Of a stretch of DNA of 64,000 bases, positions 9,155-18,262 are shown one piece after another (positions within the stretch are counted from its first letter, which is position 1; each line of letters opens with the position of its first letter). Source of the DNA: Vibrio galatheae. Lineage in GTDB: Bacteria > Pseudomonadota > Gammaproteobacteria > Enterobacterales > Vibrionaceae. Made by a program: the position numbers and the translations under genes. The stretch is from the NCBI RefSeq assembly GCF_000967545.1, contig NZ_JXXV01000015.1:36865-100864 (forward strand), read 5' to 3'. Under the pieces are notes generated by a model. That model saw only the letters and a program-made list of their open reading frames with translations. It did not search any database and had not been told where the DNA came from.

Positions 9155-10884
9155 TGAGTGATAGTCAAAATACGATGAATCAAGCGGTCATCAATAGAAT
9201 CTGGTGTCAGACTATTTTCGAAGAGCTGTCGCGTTTTGGTGTAAGTGACGTTTGTATAGCGCCGGGTTCGCGCTCGACACCACTGACATTAGAAGCAGAC
9301 GCACATCCAAGTCTGGCATTGCATACCCATTTTGATGAGCGTGGTCTGGGGTTTCTTGCGTTAGGTTTAGCCAAAGCCAGTCATAGACCCGTTGCGGTGG
9401 TGGTGACGTCAGGCACAGCGGTGGCGAATTTACTACCCGCAATTGCTGAGTCTAAGCTCACCGGAGAGAAACTGGTGATCCTGACAGCCGATAGGCCATT
9501 AGAGCTGGTCGGTTGCGGCGCCAATCAAGCCATTAATCAAGTGGGCATCTTTTCATCACATGTTAGCCAAACGCTGGAGTTGCCGAGCCCGTCGTTAACC
9601 ACACCATTAAAATGGCTGTTGACTTCGATTGATCAAGTCATGTTCGGACAAGCGCAGTCGGGAAGTGCCATTCATATCAATTGCCCGTTCCCTGAACCGT
9701 TGTATAGCACGCAAGACAAAGCCATCTATCAAGATTATCTCGATAGCGTTGCGCGCTGGTGGGGCAGCAATTCTACTTATACGCATCAGCTTGTTAGCGC
9801 AGTAACGCCACAGATAAATCTCCACAACTTTGCAGACAAACAAGGTGTGATTATTCTCGGTAGTGTTACGTTAGGCGAGGCAATGCTAGCTAAGCAAGTC
9901 GCTGAGCAATTAGGCTGGCCAATACTTTGCGATCCGCAGTCTGGTGTGAGCTCAGCGTGGGCGCACTATGATATGTGGTTACAAAAATCAGCTAATTCAG
10001 CCTTACTAAATCAATGCCAATTGGTGCTGCAAATTGGTTCGCGAATTGTCTCTAAACAATTGAATCAGTGGCTGATTGAACAGATAGAACAACGCGGTAG
10101 TGAGTACCATTATCTATCACCGAACTCGGCGAGAAATAACCAAGCGCATTTGATGCAAACCCATCATGTGACCGATATCGGGTCTTGGTTGCAAGCATTC
10201 TCAAACCAATTATCACCACTGACCAAGACTCAGTTTGGTTGGGCAGACAAACTGATGGAGCTCTCCCATCAAGTTGCCTGTTTGGCAGGGTTACATCTCA
10301 ATACCGATACTTTGCTCGATGAAATGGATCTTGCGCTCACTCTTAATACTCACCCAAAGAAAACGCAGCTTTTTCTCGGCAACAGTCTGTTTGTGCGCCT
10401 AGTAGATATGTTTAGCCGACTAAAGGGCTACGAGGTATTTAGCAATCGTGGTGCATCAGGGATCGATGGCTTAATTGCCACTGCCGCTGGTGTTGTGCGC
10501 GCGAATAAAACGCCTACGGTTATCTACATTGGGGATACATCGCTGCTTTATGATATTAACTCACTGGCTTTGCTTTCTAACCAAGTTACCCCGACGGTGG
10601 TGGTGGTGACGAACAATGATGGTGGTGCTATTTTTGATTTGCTACCCGTACCAGAGCAGCAGAAGCAAGCCCTGTATCAAATGCCACATGGCTACCAATT
10701 TGAGTTCGCCGCCAAACAGTTCAAGTTGGATTATTGCAAACCGGAGACGTTGGGCGATTACTCTCAGCGCGTGAATGCTCATCTTGAATCCGGTAAAGGC
10801 ACGCTAATTGTTGAAGTACAGACGCCACCTCAGCAAGCCACAACGCAAATCAAAGAATTTGTGCGACAAGTCCATGCTTTATAG
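9154..10884 (+). CDS. menD: SEPHCHC synthase MenD (2-succinyl-5-enolpyruvyl-6-hydroxy-3-cyclohexene-1-carboxylate synthase)
   Basis: Thiamine-diphosphate enzyme joining isochorismate and 2-oxoglutarate with loss of CO2. 576 aa, standard for MenD. Seen: CIAPGSRSTPLTLEA with the conserved Ser/Arg, HTHFDERGLGFLALGLAKAS with the ThDP-activating Glu, VVVTSGTAVANLLPA, and the ThDP/Mg site starting at GDTSLLYDINSL and ending NNDGGAIF (about residues 455-490). The GTG start overlaps the menF stop. The 3' end overlaps menH by 11 nt. It acts second in the pathway, matching its position in the operon. Confidence 0.96.
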   Translation: MSDSQNTMNQAVINRIWCQTIFEELSRFGVSDVCIAPGSRSTPLTLEADAHPSLALHTHFDERGLGFLALGLAKASHRPVAVVVTSGTAVANLLPAIAESKLTGEKLVILTADRPLELVGCGANQAINQVGIFSSHVSQTLELPSPSLTTPLKWLLTSIDQVMFGQAQSGSAIHINCPFPEPLYSTQDKAIYQDYLDSVARWWGSNSTYTHQLVSAVTPQINLHNFADKQGVIILGSVTLGEAMLAKQVAEQLGWPILCDPQSGVSSAWAHYDMWLQKSANSALLNQCQLVLQIGSRIVSKQLNQWLIEQIEQRGSEYHYLSPNSARNNQAHLMQTHHVTDIGSWLQAFSNQLSPLTKTQFGWADKLMELSHQVACLAGLHLNTDTLLDEMDLALTLNTHPKKTQLFLGNSLFVRLVDMFSRLKGYEVFSNRGASGIDGLIATAAGVVRANKTPTVIYIGDTSLLYDINSLALLSNQVTPTVVVVTNNDGGAIFDLLPVPEQQKQALYQMPHGYQFEFAAKQFKLDYCKPETLGDYSQRVNAHLESGKGTLIVEVQTPPQQATTQIKEFVRQVHAL

Positions 10885-11650
10885 TCTGCGCCATTTACAC
10901 CACGATCAAACTCAGCCAGTCATCGTATTTCTACATGGCTTGCTAGGCTCAAGCGACGATTGGAAACAGGCTCAGTCTTATCTTTCTGACTACTCTGGCA
11001 TCTTGATTGATTTACCAGGTCATGGATTGAGCGCCTTAGAGTCTTGCACTGATATCAGACACTGCTGCAATCAAATATCTGACACGATTCTTACCCATGT
11101 GGCACCTCATCAGCCTATCGTATTGCTTGGTTATTCTCTGGGTGGTCGTATGGCTATGTCTGGCGTCGCGAACGGTTACTTTTCGTCGCTGAACATTCAG
11201 TTATTGATTATCGAAGGCGGTAACTTTGGTCTCAAACAGGCGAGTGACAAGCAGTGCAGGCTTGAGAATGATCGCCAGTGGGCCGATCGTTTTCGTCACG
11301 AGTCGATTGCACAGGTTTTGAACGACTGGTATCAGCAAGCGGTATTTAGTTCGCTAAATCATGAGCAAAGACAAAAACTGATCGCTAAACGCAGTGCTAA
11401 TCTTGGCCCAGCGATAGCGAATATGCTCGAAGCCACTTCGCTGGCGAAACAAGATTATATCCTTGATGCTCTCAAACAATCGGGCGTCAAAACGCATTAT
11501 ATCTGTGGCGAAAAAGACAATAAGTTTAGTCAGTTGGCCAAACGAAGCGGTTTGTCTTTTAGCCAGGTTGCAGGGGCTGGGCATAATGTTCATCTTGAAC
11601 AGCCACAAGCTTTTGCAAGTATTGTTAAAACTCAACTGAACTCGCTGTAA
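10874..11650 (+). CDS. menH: SHCHC synthase MenH (2-succinyl-6-hydroxy-2,4-cyclohexadiene-1-carboxylate synthase)
   Basis: Alpha/beta-hydrolase-fold lyase of 258 aa that eliminates pyruvate from SEPHCHC. Seen: oxyanion-hole region VFLHGLLGSSDDW, nucleophile elbow GYSLGGRM (Ser near residue 91) and catalytic His in GAGHNVHLEQP near the C terminus. The frame is open further upstream, but ATG at 10874 gives the family length and a start overlapping menD by 11 nt, so it was chosen. This tight overlap suggests translational coupling with menD. Confidence 0.93.
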   Translation: MLYSLRHLHHDQTQPVIVFLHGLLGSSDDWKQAQSYLSDYSGILIDLPGHGLSALESCTDIRHCCNQISDTILTHVAPHQPIVLLGYSLGGRMAMSGVANGYFSSLNIQLLIIEGGNFGLKQASDKQCRLENDRQWADRFRHESIAQVLNDWYQQAVFSSLNHEQRQKLIAKRSANLGPAIANMLEATSLAKQDYILDALKQSGVKTHYICGEKDNKFSQLAKRSGLSFSQVAGAGHNVHLEQPQAFASIVKTQLNSL

Positions 11651-11691
11651 TTAGCGCGCTGAGTTGATAGCTAAACCAATTAGGAATCACC

Positions 11692-12558
11692 ATGGCAAAA
11701 ACAGTCGGTATCTCAGAAGAAGAACTATATGCTCCAGTAAACTGGAATGACTGCAGCGGTGAATATGAAGATATTCAGTACCATAAATCACAAGATGGCA
11801 TTGCGAAAATCACCATTGCCCGCCCTCAAGTACACAACGCCTTTCGCCCTAAAACAGTCAAAGAGATGATTAACGCGCTAGCTGATGCGCGCTACGATGA
11901 AGGGGTAGGTGTAATTATTCTTACCGGCTTAGGGGAAAAGGCATTCTGCTCTGGTGGTGACCAAAAAATCCGTGGTGACTATGGCGGCTATCAGGATGAC
12001 TCTGGTACTCATCATTTGAATGTGCTTGATTTCCAGCGCCAAATTCGCACATGTCCTAAGCCAGTCATTGCTGCTGTCTCAGGATGGGCAGTTGGTGGTG
12101 GTCATGTACTACATATGATGTGTGACTTAACCATCGCGGCGGAAAATGCTCAGTTTGGTCAAACAGGCCCTAAAGTCGGTTCGTTTGATGGTGGTTGGGG
12201 CGCCTCCTATATGGCGCGAATTGTCGGTCAGAAAAAAGCGCGTGAGATTTGGTTCTTATGCCGTTTCTATGATGCACAAGAAGCGTTAGATATGGGGCTT
12301 GTTAACACAGTAGTACCAGTAGAAGATCTAGAAAAAGAGACCGTGCGTTGGTGCCGTGAAACGCTGCAGCATAGCCCAATGGCACTGCGCTGCTTGAAAG
12401 CGGCGCTAAATGCTGATTGTGACGGTCAAGCGGGACTTCAAGAGCTAGCTGGTAATGCCACGATGATGTTCTACATGACAGAAGAAGGTCAGGAAGGACG
12501 TAACGCCTTTAATGAGAAGCGTCGTCCTGACTTTAATAAGTTTCCACGCAATCCTTGA
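11692..12558 (+). CDS. menB: 1,4-dihydroxy-2-naphthoyl-CoA synthase MenB
   Basis: Crotonase-family enzyme of 288 aa that cyclises o-succinylbenzoyl-CoA. Seen: [30 protein letters not shown] (oxyanion hole and substrate loop), [34 protein letters not shown] (catalytic Asp region) and the C-terminal [21 protein letters not shown], nearly invariant in MenB. The start ATG has AGGAATCACC just upstream. It lies 41 bp after menH in the same operon. A 155-bp gap to menC is the only sizeable break in the men cluster. Confidence 0.96.
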   Translation: MAKTVGISEEELYAPVNWNDCSGEYEDIQYHKSQDGIAKITIARPQVHNAFRPKTVKEMINALADARYDEGVGVIILTGLGEKAFCSGGDQKIRGDYGGYQDDSGTHHLNVLDFQRQIRTCPKPVIAAVSGWAVGGGHVLHMMCDLTIAAENAQFGQTGPKVGSFDGGWGASYMARIVGQKKAREIWFLCRFYDAQEALDMGLVNTVVPVEDLEKETVRWCRETLQHSPMALRCLKAALNADCDGQAGLQELAGNATMMFYMTEEGQEGRNAFNEKRRPDFNKFPRNP

Positions 12559-12713
12559 TTTGTTGTTTATATCGTCGCATCAACCTCAATGATCAAGTTG
12601 AAGATAAGATACTCATGTCAGTGTCTTGCTTTGGTTGTTGAGGTTATTGCGTATAAATGGGTGGGATACCCAATTCAAGCTACATTTATATCAACAAAGA
12701 AAGGGATATTGCT
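12559..12713 (+). other. menB-menC intergenic region with inverted repeats
   Basis: 155 bp break in an otherwise compact operon. It holds an 8-bp inverted repeat, AACCTCAA at about 12582-12589 and TTGAGGTT at 12638-12645, with a 48-nt spacer. A second long-range pair is ATAAATG at about 12652 and CATTTAT near 12684. Neither has a U-tract. They could form mRNA secondary structure or be chance; no promoter is obvious. Confidence 0.35.
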
Positions 12714-13703
12714 ATGAGATCAGCCAAACTGTATCGCTATGAGTTGCCGATGGACAGTGGCGTGATACTGCGTGAACAAAGGCTTACGCAAAGGGAAGGC
12801 TTTGTCGTTGAGATCAATCTTGATGGCGAAATCGGACGTGGAGAGATTGCGCCTTTACCGGGATTTAGTATCGAGAGCATGGATGAGGTTTATTCTCAAC
12901 TGGTCGAGCAACTCGATTTGTGGCAACACGGAAAAGCATTTGAGCTAAATGACCTCTATCCGTCGGTGGCATTTGGCCTTTCGATGGCTGAATTGGAATT
13001 GAATAAGCAGTTACCTGCTGAGGGATGCTTTCAAGCTGCACCGCTCTGCTCGGGTGACCCCGATGAATTATTACCCAAGCTCAACGCGATGAAGGGTGAA
13101 AAAGTGGCCAAGATTAAAGTTGGTCTCTATGAACCGATTCGTGATGGCATGCTGGTAAGCCTATTTTTGGAGTCGATTCCAGATTTAACCCTGCGCTTAG
13201 ATGCCAATCGGGCTTGGAGCGCTGAAAAAGCGCAGCAGTTCGCGAATAAAGTTGCCCCTTCATTGCGTGGTCGTATTTCATTTATTGAAGAGCCTTGTCA
13301 GTCTCCAGGAGACAGCTTCTCTTTTGCTATTAATACTGGGATTGCTATCGCTTGGGATGAGACGCTTCAGCATGCTATTCGCAAAGATGACTTCAACCTG
13401 CGAGATTTAAATGGCGCCAAAGCGATTGTGGTTAAACCGACCCTAATAGGCTCCGTTGAGCGCTGCATTGAGCTGATTGAAAAAGCCAAATCGTTGGGCA
13501 TAAAAGCGGTGATTAGCTCTAGCATTGAGTCGAGCTTAGGTTTGACGCAACTTGCGAGGTTAGCTCACTGGCTCTTGCCGCAAGAGGTACCAGGACTAGA
13601 TACAGTTGGATTGTTTGCTCAGCAGCTAGAAGCTCCGTGGCCGGGGTGCGAATTGCCAATTGCGCCTCTAGTAGACCAACAACTGATCTGGCAGTCTCAA
13701 TGA
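12714..13703 (+). CDS. menC: o-succinylbenzoate synthase MenC
   Basis: Enolase-superfamily dehydratase of 329 aa converting SHCHC to o-succinylbenzoate. Seen: KIKVGL with the acid/base Lys (about residue 141), LRLDANRAW (first metal Asp), FIEEPC (metal Glu), IAWDETL (third metal Asp) and AIVVKPTLIG (second catalytic Lys). ATG at 12714 was chosen because AAGGGA lies upstream and the protein then starts MRSAKLYRYELPM, matching family starts; a frame extension to 12657 has no support. Its TGA overlaps the menE ATG (ATGA), coupling the two. Confidence 0.93.
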   Translation: MRSAKLYRYELPMDSGVILREQRLTQREGFVVEINLDGEIGRGEIAPLPGFSIESMDEVYSQLVEQLDLWQHGKAFELNDLYPSVAFGLSMAELELNKQLPAEGCFQAAPLCSGDPDELLPKLNAMKGEKVAKIKVGLYEPIRDGMLVSLFLESIPDLTLRLDANRAWSAEKAQQFANKVAPSLRGRISFIEEPCQSPGDSFSFAINTGIAIAWDETLQHAIRKDDFNLRDLNGAKAIVVKPTLIGSVERCIELIEKAKSLGIKAVISSSIESSLGLTQLARLAHWLLPQEVPGLDTVGLFAQQLEAPWPGCELPIAPLVDQQLIWQSQ

Positions 13704-15073
13704 GTGGCTTATCTATTTTACGTCAATGGGCTCAGTCGAGCCCATCTTTCTATGCACTGCATACCCCAACAAATAGCTATACATGGTCACAACTCGAACA
13801 GCTTGTGGGTCGAGTCGCGCACTCGCTTGCCGAGCAAGGTATTCGCAACGGCAGTCTATTGACTTGCGTGGGCAAAAACAGCCCCGAGAAAGTACTTATT
13901 TTCCTTGCTTGTAGAGAGCTTGGCGCTATCTGTGCAATCACTATGCCGCAGACAGAAGTCGAGTTTAAACAAAAGCTGACGACGTTATATTCCCACCCAA
14001 ACGAGGCTAAAGTTTGGCTCTCTGATGGCACAGAACATCTTAGTCACTACCAAAATATTGACTTCAATCTGTCTGACTCTACCTTTAAACCCGAATTGGG
14101 TTGTTATCAGCACGACGCGCTAGCAACGATAGTCTTTACCTCGGGATCTACCGGAAAACCAAAAGCGGTTGCTCATACCTCACGGCAACATTTCGCATCG
14201 GCAGAAGGTTTACTGGAGCGATTTCAATTCAAGCCAGGTGATACTTGGCTACTGAGTTTGCCGCTTTACCATGTGTCTGGGCTGGCGATACTGTTTCGTT
14301 GGCTGTTTAGCGGAGCCACTCTCAAGGTAGGACTGGGGGACTTGGCTGATGATATTCAAGGGGTAACACACGCCTCCTTAGTTGCGACCCAGCTTAAGCG
14401 GCTCGTTGATGGCCAGGTGAATCTATCTTTGACGCATGTGTTGTTAGGTGGCAGTCATGTGGCCTTAGAGCTCAGCCAGCAAGCTGAGGCGTTAGGTATA
14501 GAAACTTGGCTTGGCTACGGAATGACGGAAGCCGCATCCACGGTAACAGCCAAACGCATCGACGGACAATACAGCGCCGGAGAATTGTTGCCTAAACGCG
14601 AACTTCGTCTCGAAGGGCAGAGTATTTATATTGCTGGTGAGACACTTGCTGCGGGTTATTTTGAGCAAGGAAAATTGCTACCACTTACAGAGCAAGGCTG
14701 GTTCGAAACGAAAGATCTGGGTGAGATGGTTGGGCGCGAACTTAAAATTCTCGGCCGGTCAGATAATCTATTTATCTCCGGGGGAGAAAACATCCATTGT
14801 GAAGAAATTGAACAGGTGCTCAATGCCATGCCCTTTATCGAACAGTCAATCGTGGTGCCGATTGAAGACAGTGAATTTGGTTATCGTCCAGTCGCTGTGT
14901 TGGTTTGCGATGGAGCGATTGATGAGCAGAAAATTGCTCAGGGGTTAACTCACATCCTAACTAAAATGAAATGGCCGATTGCCTATTATTCTATGCCGCC
15001 AGAGCTACTCCAAGGAGGTATAAAGGTATCGAGGCAAAAAGTGAAAAAGTGGTTAGAGAGCCAACTTAGTTAA
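13700..15073 (+). CDS. menE: o-succinylbenzoate-CoA ligase MenE
   Basis: Adenylate-forming acyl-CoA ligase of 457 aa that activates o-succinylbenzoate for MenB. Seen: the AMP-binding P-loop FTSGSTGKPKAVAHT (about residues 151-165), LPLYHVSGLA, LLGGSHVA, the adenine/aryl site YGMTEAASTVTA, the hinge region LGRSDNLFISGGENI, and the catalytic Lys in GGIKVSRQKVKKWL near the C terminus. The start overlaps the menC stop by 4 nt. It closes the men operon. The genes needed after MenB for ring prenylation and methylation (menA, ubiE) are not in the window. Confidence 0.94.
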   Translation: MSGLSILRQWAQSSPSFYALHTPTNSYTWSQLEQLVGRVAHSLAEQGIRNGSLLTCVGKNSPEKVLIFLACRELGAICAITMPQTEVEFKQKLTTLYSHPNEAKVWLSDGTEHLSHYQNIDFNLSDSTFKPELGCYQHDALATIVFTSGSTGKPKAVAHTSRQHFASAEGLLERFQFKPGDTWLLSLPLYHVSGLAILFRWLFSGATLKVGLGDLADDIQGVTHASLVATQLKRLVDGQVNLSLTHVLLGGSHVALELSQQAEALGIETWLGYGMTEAASTVTAKRIDGQYSAGELLPKRELRLEGQSIYIAGETLAAGYFEQGKLLPLTEQGWFETKDLGEMVGRELKILGRSDNLFISGGENIHCEEIEQVLNAMPFIEQSIVVPIEDSEFGYRPVAVLVCDGAIDEQKIAQGLTHILTKMKWPIAYYSMPPELLQGGIKVSRQKVKKWLESQLS

Positions 15074-15108
15074 ATTAGCAATTTCATAGTCCAAATATGA
15101 ATTTAGTT

Positions 15109-15164
15109 TTCTTATAACCCTAACTCATAATATCTCAAGATATTCATCTCTTAGGGTATAAGAA
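15109..15164. repeat. nested inverted repeat upstream of a small ORF
   Basis: Outer arms TTCTTATAACCCTAA (15109-15123) and TTAGGGTATAAGAA (15151-15164) pair with one bulged base. Inside sits a second hairpin, AATATC-TCAA-GATATT (15129-15144). The right arm ends 3 nt before the ATG of the 56-residue ORF, so in RNA it would bury that start region. It lies 35 nt after the menE stop but has no U-tract, so it is not a standard terminator. Confidence 0.5.
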
Positions 15165-15166
15165 TA

Positions 15167-15337
15167 ATGAGAGTGGTACTCGTTGTCGCGGTGATTGTGC
15201 AGATTATCGTTGCAATTCAAAGCGAAGGCTTGGTTAGGTCACTAGCTGAACTGTCGGCATTTTTGTTGGTACTTGCCATTGTGTTTCAATTCAAAAGCAG
15301 CAAAACAAGCAATCCAGATAAAATCAAAGACCTTTAG
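15167..15337 (+). CDS. small membrane protein, 56 aa, function unknown
   Basis: I do not recognise this gene. The ORF runs from ATG to TAG for 56 residues and is too short for usual length cut-offs. It encodes two hydrophobic segments, roughly residues 2-18 ([16 protein letters not shown]) and 27-41 ([15 protein letters not shown]), with a polar Lys/Ser-rich tail ([15 protein letters not shown]). This fits a two-helix inner-membrane microprotein with a cytoplasmic tail. Its stop overlaps the stop of the convergent yeiH-type gene by 4 nt, the same arrangement as two other convergent pairs here, which supports it being real. No clear Shine-Dalgarno: the upstream bases belong to the nested hairpin, so translation may depend on RNA structure. 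It could be cotranscribed with menE. Confidence 0.55.
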   Translation: MRVVLVVAVIVQIIVAIQSEGLVRSLAELSAFLLVLAIVFQFKSSKTSNPDKIKDL

Positions 15338-16257
15338 GCCAATGTTAACCAGGCTAAAGAAGTAGTCGACACCAGTAACCACAATGTTATGCCAAACATT
15401 AGTGGTTTAGGCCCCGCGGATTTCAACTTGTCGACCGAAATCCCACATCCAATCAAGAATAAGCACACCACTAAGGCGCGTTTAGCAAGGTCGAAAATAC
15501 CTTGATAGAGAGCGCTAAATTGCGGCAAAAAGTCACTGGTCGCGATCGCTGCACAGTAAAACAAGATGAAGTAAGGAACGGTAATTTTTTTCGACTCATT
15601 GCGAAATAACACCGCGCTAAAAAGCGCCACTGGGATGATCCATAGTGCACGCGCCAGCTTAAGCGTGGTGGCTGTGGTTAACGCTTGTTCGCCATAAGCA
15701 GATGCCGCGCCAACAACAGAAGAAGTGTCATGAATAGCAATGGCCGCCCAAGTGCCAAACGTGTGCTGATCGAGATTGAGCGCGTGTCCGATAACAGGAA
15801 AAACGAACAACGCGACAGAGTTGAGCACAAAGACGGTTGCCAGTGCGAGGCCAATTTGCTCATCGTTGGCCTTAATTGCTGGTGAGACTGCGGCGATAGC
15901 ACTGCCGCCACAGATAGCGGTGCCAGAAGAAATCAAATACCCTGTTTCTCTGTTTAAGCCGATTGCTTTTGCAACCCACCAACCAATGACTAGCGTACCC
16001 AAAATGGTGGCGATGATTAAACCTAACCCATCGGCGGTTACCGCCAACGCTTGTTCAAATTGAATCCCAAAACCCAATCCGACAATAGAATAAGCTAAAA
16101 GTTTTTTTGTGACCTTAGCGAGATTAAATTCATTCGGGACGAGTCCAAGTGAGGCCAACAAAAATCCAATGACTAAGGCTGTTGGTGAATTAATCAAAGG
16201 CGTTAAGCAGATGGCCAGCGCTAGCCAAAAGGAGAGTTGCTTGTTTATACGATTCAT
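15334..16257 (-). CDS. YeiH/Psr-family putative sulfate exporter (UPF0324 membrane protein)
   Basis: Integral inner-membrane protein of 307 aa with about ten hydrophobic segments, matching the UPF0324 family (E. coli YeiH). Conserved features seen: [33 protein letters not shown] (the most conserved motif, near residues 107-125) and [15 protein letters not shown]. Family members are called putative sulfate exporters, and some are linked to taurine or sulfonate breakdown. No sulfonate gene is adjacent and there is no LysR partner as in E. coli yeiE-yeiH, so the substrate here is open. Convergent with the small ORF above. Confidence 0.85.
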   Translation of the reverse strand: MNRINKQLSFWLALAICLTPLINSPTALVIGFLLASLGLVPNEFNLAKVTKKLLAYSIVGLGFGIQFEQALAVTADGLGLIIATILGTLVIGWWVAKAIGLNRETGYLISSGTAICGGSAIAAVSPAIKANDEQIGLALATVFVLNSVALFVFPVIGHALNLDQHTFGTWAAIAIHDTSSVVGAASAYGEQALTTATTLKLARALWIIPVALFSAVLFRNESKKITVPYFILFYCAAIATSDFLPQFSALYQGIFDLAKRALVVCLFLIGCGISVDKLKSAGPKPLMFGITLWLLVSTTSLAWLTLA

Positions 16258-16336
16258 TTAATCAGGATATGGACTGAGCTAAGTATTGATAGACGAGTCA
16301 TTGTAACTAAGTTGACACGATAAATAGAGCTGAATG

Positions 16337-16377
16337 AATTGAACAAGCGTTAAGGAAAATTTAACGCTTGTTCAATT
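16337..16377. terminator. 17-bp perfect hairpin downstream of the MFS-acyltransferase gene
   Basis: Arms AATTGAACAAGCGTTAA (16337-16353) and its exact complement (16361-16377) with a 7-nt loop, starting 7 bp after the stop of the gene at 16385. The stem is very strong but the following minus-strand bases (TCATTCAGC) are a poor U-tract. It may act as a terminator or as a 3'-end stabiliser. Confidence 0.6.
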
Positions 16378-16384
16378 GGGATAA

Positions 16385-18256
16385 TTACCGCCAGTCACCT
16401 CTTAATTCTGCGACCTTGTCGTGCATGACTGTAGTCGAGGCATGATTCGGGGCAACGGGCTCTCCTGCTTCAATCTCAATTTTGGACCAAAAGCGAGTAG
16501 GTAACCCTCTACATGCCGTGCCCTTATAACGGCTAAAGTAACTGCCCCATAACCCTTTTAACGCAATCGGGATCACCGGGACGGAGCTACGTTTTAAGAT
16601 AATATCCATACCACGCATAAACTGATTGATTTCCCCATCCGCAGTAAGATGACCTTCAGGGAAAATACAAACAATATGCCCTTGCGCCAATGCCTGTTCG
16701 ACTTGATTGAATGCGCTAACAATCGAGCGGCGATTGGTGGCCGAGATAGGGATGACTCCCGCCCTTTGTAAGAAGCGTCGAAGTGGCGGAAGGTTGGCAT
16801 AATCTTCTTCCATAACAAAACGAATCAGTCTTGGACACACAGCGCTCAGCAACAGGGCATCCATGTAACTAACATGATTACACACCAACAAGGCGCCGCC
16901 CTTCTCAGGTAGGTGATGTAAATTTTTGTGTTTGACACGATACATGGTATGGGTAACGACCCAGGTTAAAAATCGCACTACGAAGATGGGAACTTGCATA
17001 AACAGGTAACCCGTCACAAGTAGATTCAACACAGCCAGCAGTAAGAACAACTGCAGAATCGACATGCCGATGACAGAGAGGCAGACAATCCCGAGTACAG
17101 CACTCCCGACCATGAACAGCGAGTTGTAGATGTTGAGTGCAGCAATGACTTGGGCACGCTCGGTCACTTTTGCTCTTTGCTGCATTAAGGCATAGAGCGG
17201 CACGATGAAGATGCCCCCAGAGCTGCCAAGCAATAGCAGAGAGATAAACACTGGCCAGAGTGGCTTATGGATCAGAAACTCTGAAAAGCTGACGAATTCA
17301 GGCAACTGTTCAGGAACTGAAGTTGCCATTAAGATACCAAAAACAGTGATGCCTAAGCTGCCTATCGGAACAATACCGACTTCGATACGATGGTTAGATA
17401 GCTTATCGCATGCCAGTGAACCCAGTGCGATCCCAACCGAAAATAACGCCAGTAAGAACGAAACGGCACTTTCGCTGCCATTTAAATGGAGATGGGTAAA
17501 ATTAGGAAACTGCGTCAAATACGCTGAGCCTAAAAACCAAAACCAGCTAATTGCCATCAAGGAGCGGAAAATGGTTTTGTCTGCTTTAGCGATGGCGATA
17601 GTTTGCTTGGTTTGCTGGATTGGACGCCACTTGAATTTAAGGTCTGGGGCGCTAGCTGGGGCTTCTGGTATTGAGCGACTGGAGAGGTAACCAAGTATGG
17701 CAAATACAATGACGCAGAGCGCAGCAACATATTTAGCGTTCTCAGCAGAAGCGATCACGCCAGCGCCAAGTGTCCCGAGTAAAATAGCGAGGAACGTACC
17801 AGTCTCCACCAAAGCATTGCCAGGAACTAACTCTTCTTGCTTGAGGTGTTGGGGTAGTAATGCGTATTTTACCGGCCCAAAGAATGCCGACTGTGTTCCC
17901 ATAAGAAATAACAGCAGCAGTAGAATCGCATAGCTTTCGGTAATAAAACCGATGGCACCGAGGCACATGATGCCAATCTCAGCCAGTTTTACTTTACGAA
18001 TAAACCATGATTTTTCGTACTTATCGGCAAGGACACCAGCTGAGGCCGAGAACAGGAAAAAAGGAAGGATGAACAGCCCCGCCGCTAAGTTAATAAACAG
18101 GTTACTTGAAATAGGTAGTACGCCAGCGCCAGCAAAAGCAACAAACAGTAACAACACATTCTTAAATATATTGTCGTTAAATGCGCCGAAAAACTGGGTA
18201 ACAAAGTAGGGTAAAAAGCGTCGTTGTCCTAAAAGAGAGGTTTGGTTGTTCGCCAT
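16385..18256 (-). CDS. MFS transporter fused to a PlsC-type acyltransferase (LplT-Aas-like)
   Basis: Fusion protein of 623 aa. Residues 1-410 form an MFS domain with about 12 hydrophobic segments (RFLPYFVTQFFGAFNDNIFKN at the start is typical of the LplT lysophospholipid-flippase family). Residues about 425-620 form a glycerolipid acyltransferase: NHVSYMDALL (catalytic His and Asp, HX4D), GVIPIS, FPEGHLTADGEI (substrate-binding block) and VPVIPIALKGLW. E. coli Aas plus LplT separate these jobs, with LplT flipping lysophosphatidylethanolamine inward and Aas re-acylating it. The fusion, lacking the Aas AMP-ligase domain, would need acyl donor from elsewhere. It lies 6 bp after the tetR gene, clearly one operon. 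Role in membrane phospholipid repair is inferred. Confidence 0.88.
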   Translation of the reverse strand: MANNQTSLLGQRRFLPYFVTQFFGAFNDNIFKNVLLLFVAFAGAGVLPISSNLFINLAAGLFILPFFLFSASAGVLADKYEKSWFIRKVKLAEIGIMCLGAIGFITESYAILLLLLFLMGTQSAFFGPVKYALLPQHLKQEELVPGNALVETGTFLAILLGTLGAGVIASAENAKYVAALCVIVFAILGYLSSRSIPEAPASAPDLKFKWRPIQQTKQTIAIAKADKTIFRSLMAISWFWFLGSAYLTQFPNFTHLHLNGSESAVSFLLALFSVGIALGSLACDKLSNHRIEVGIVPIGSLGITVFGILMATSVPEQLPEFVSFSEFLIHKPLWPVFISLLLLGSSGGIFIVPLYALMQQRAKVTERAQVIAALNIYNSLFMVGSAVLGIVCLSVIGMSILQLFLLLAVLNLLVTGYLFMQVPIFVVRFLTWVVTHTMYRVKHKNLHHLPEKGGALLVCNHVSYMDALLLSAVCPRLIRFVMEEDYANLPPLRRFLQRAGVIPISATNRRSIVSAFNQVEQALAQGHIVCIFPEGHLTADGEINQFMRGMDIILKRSSVPVIPIALKGLWGSYFSRYKGTACRGLPTRFWSKIEIEAGEPVAPNHASTTVMHDKVAELRGDWR

Positions 18257-18262
18257 TAATAT

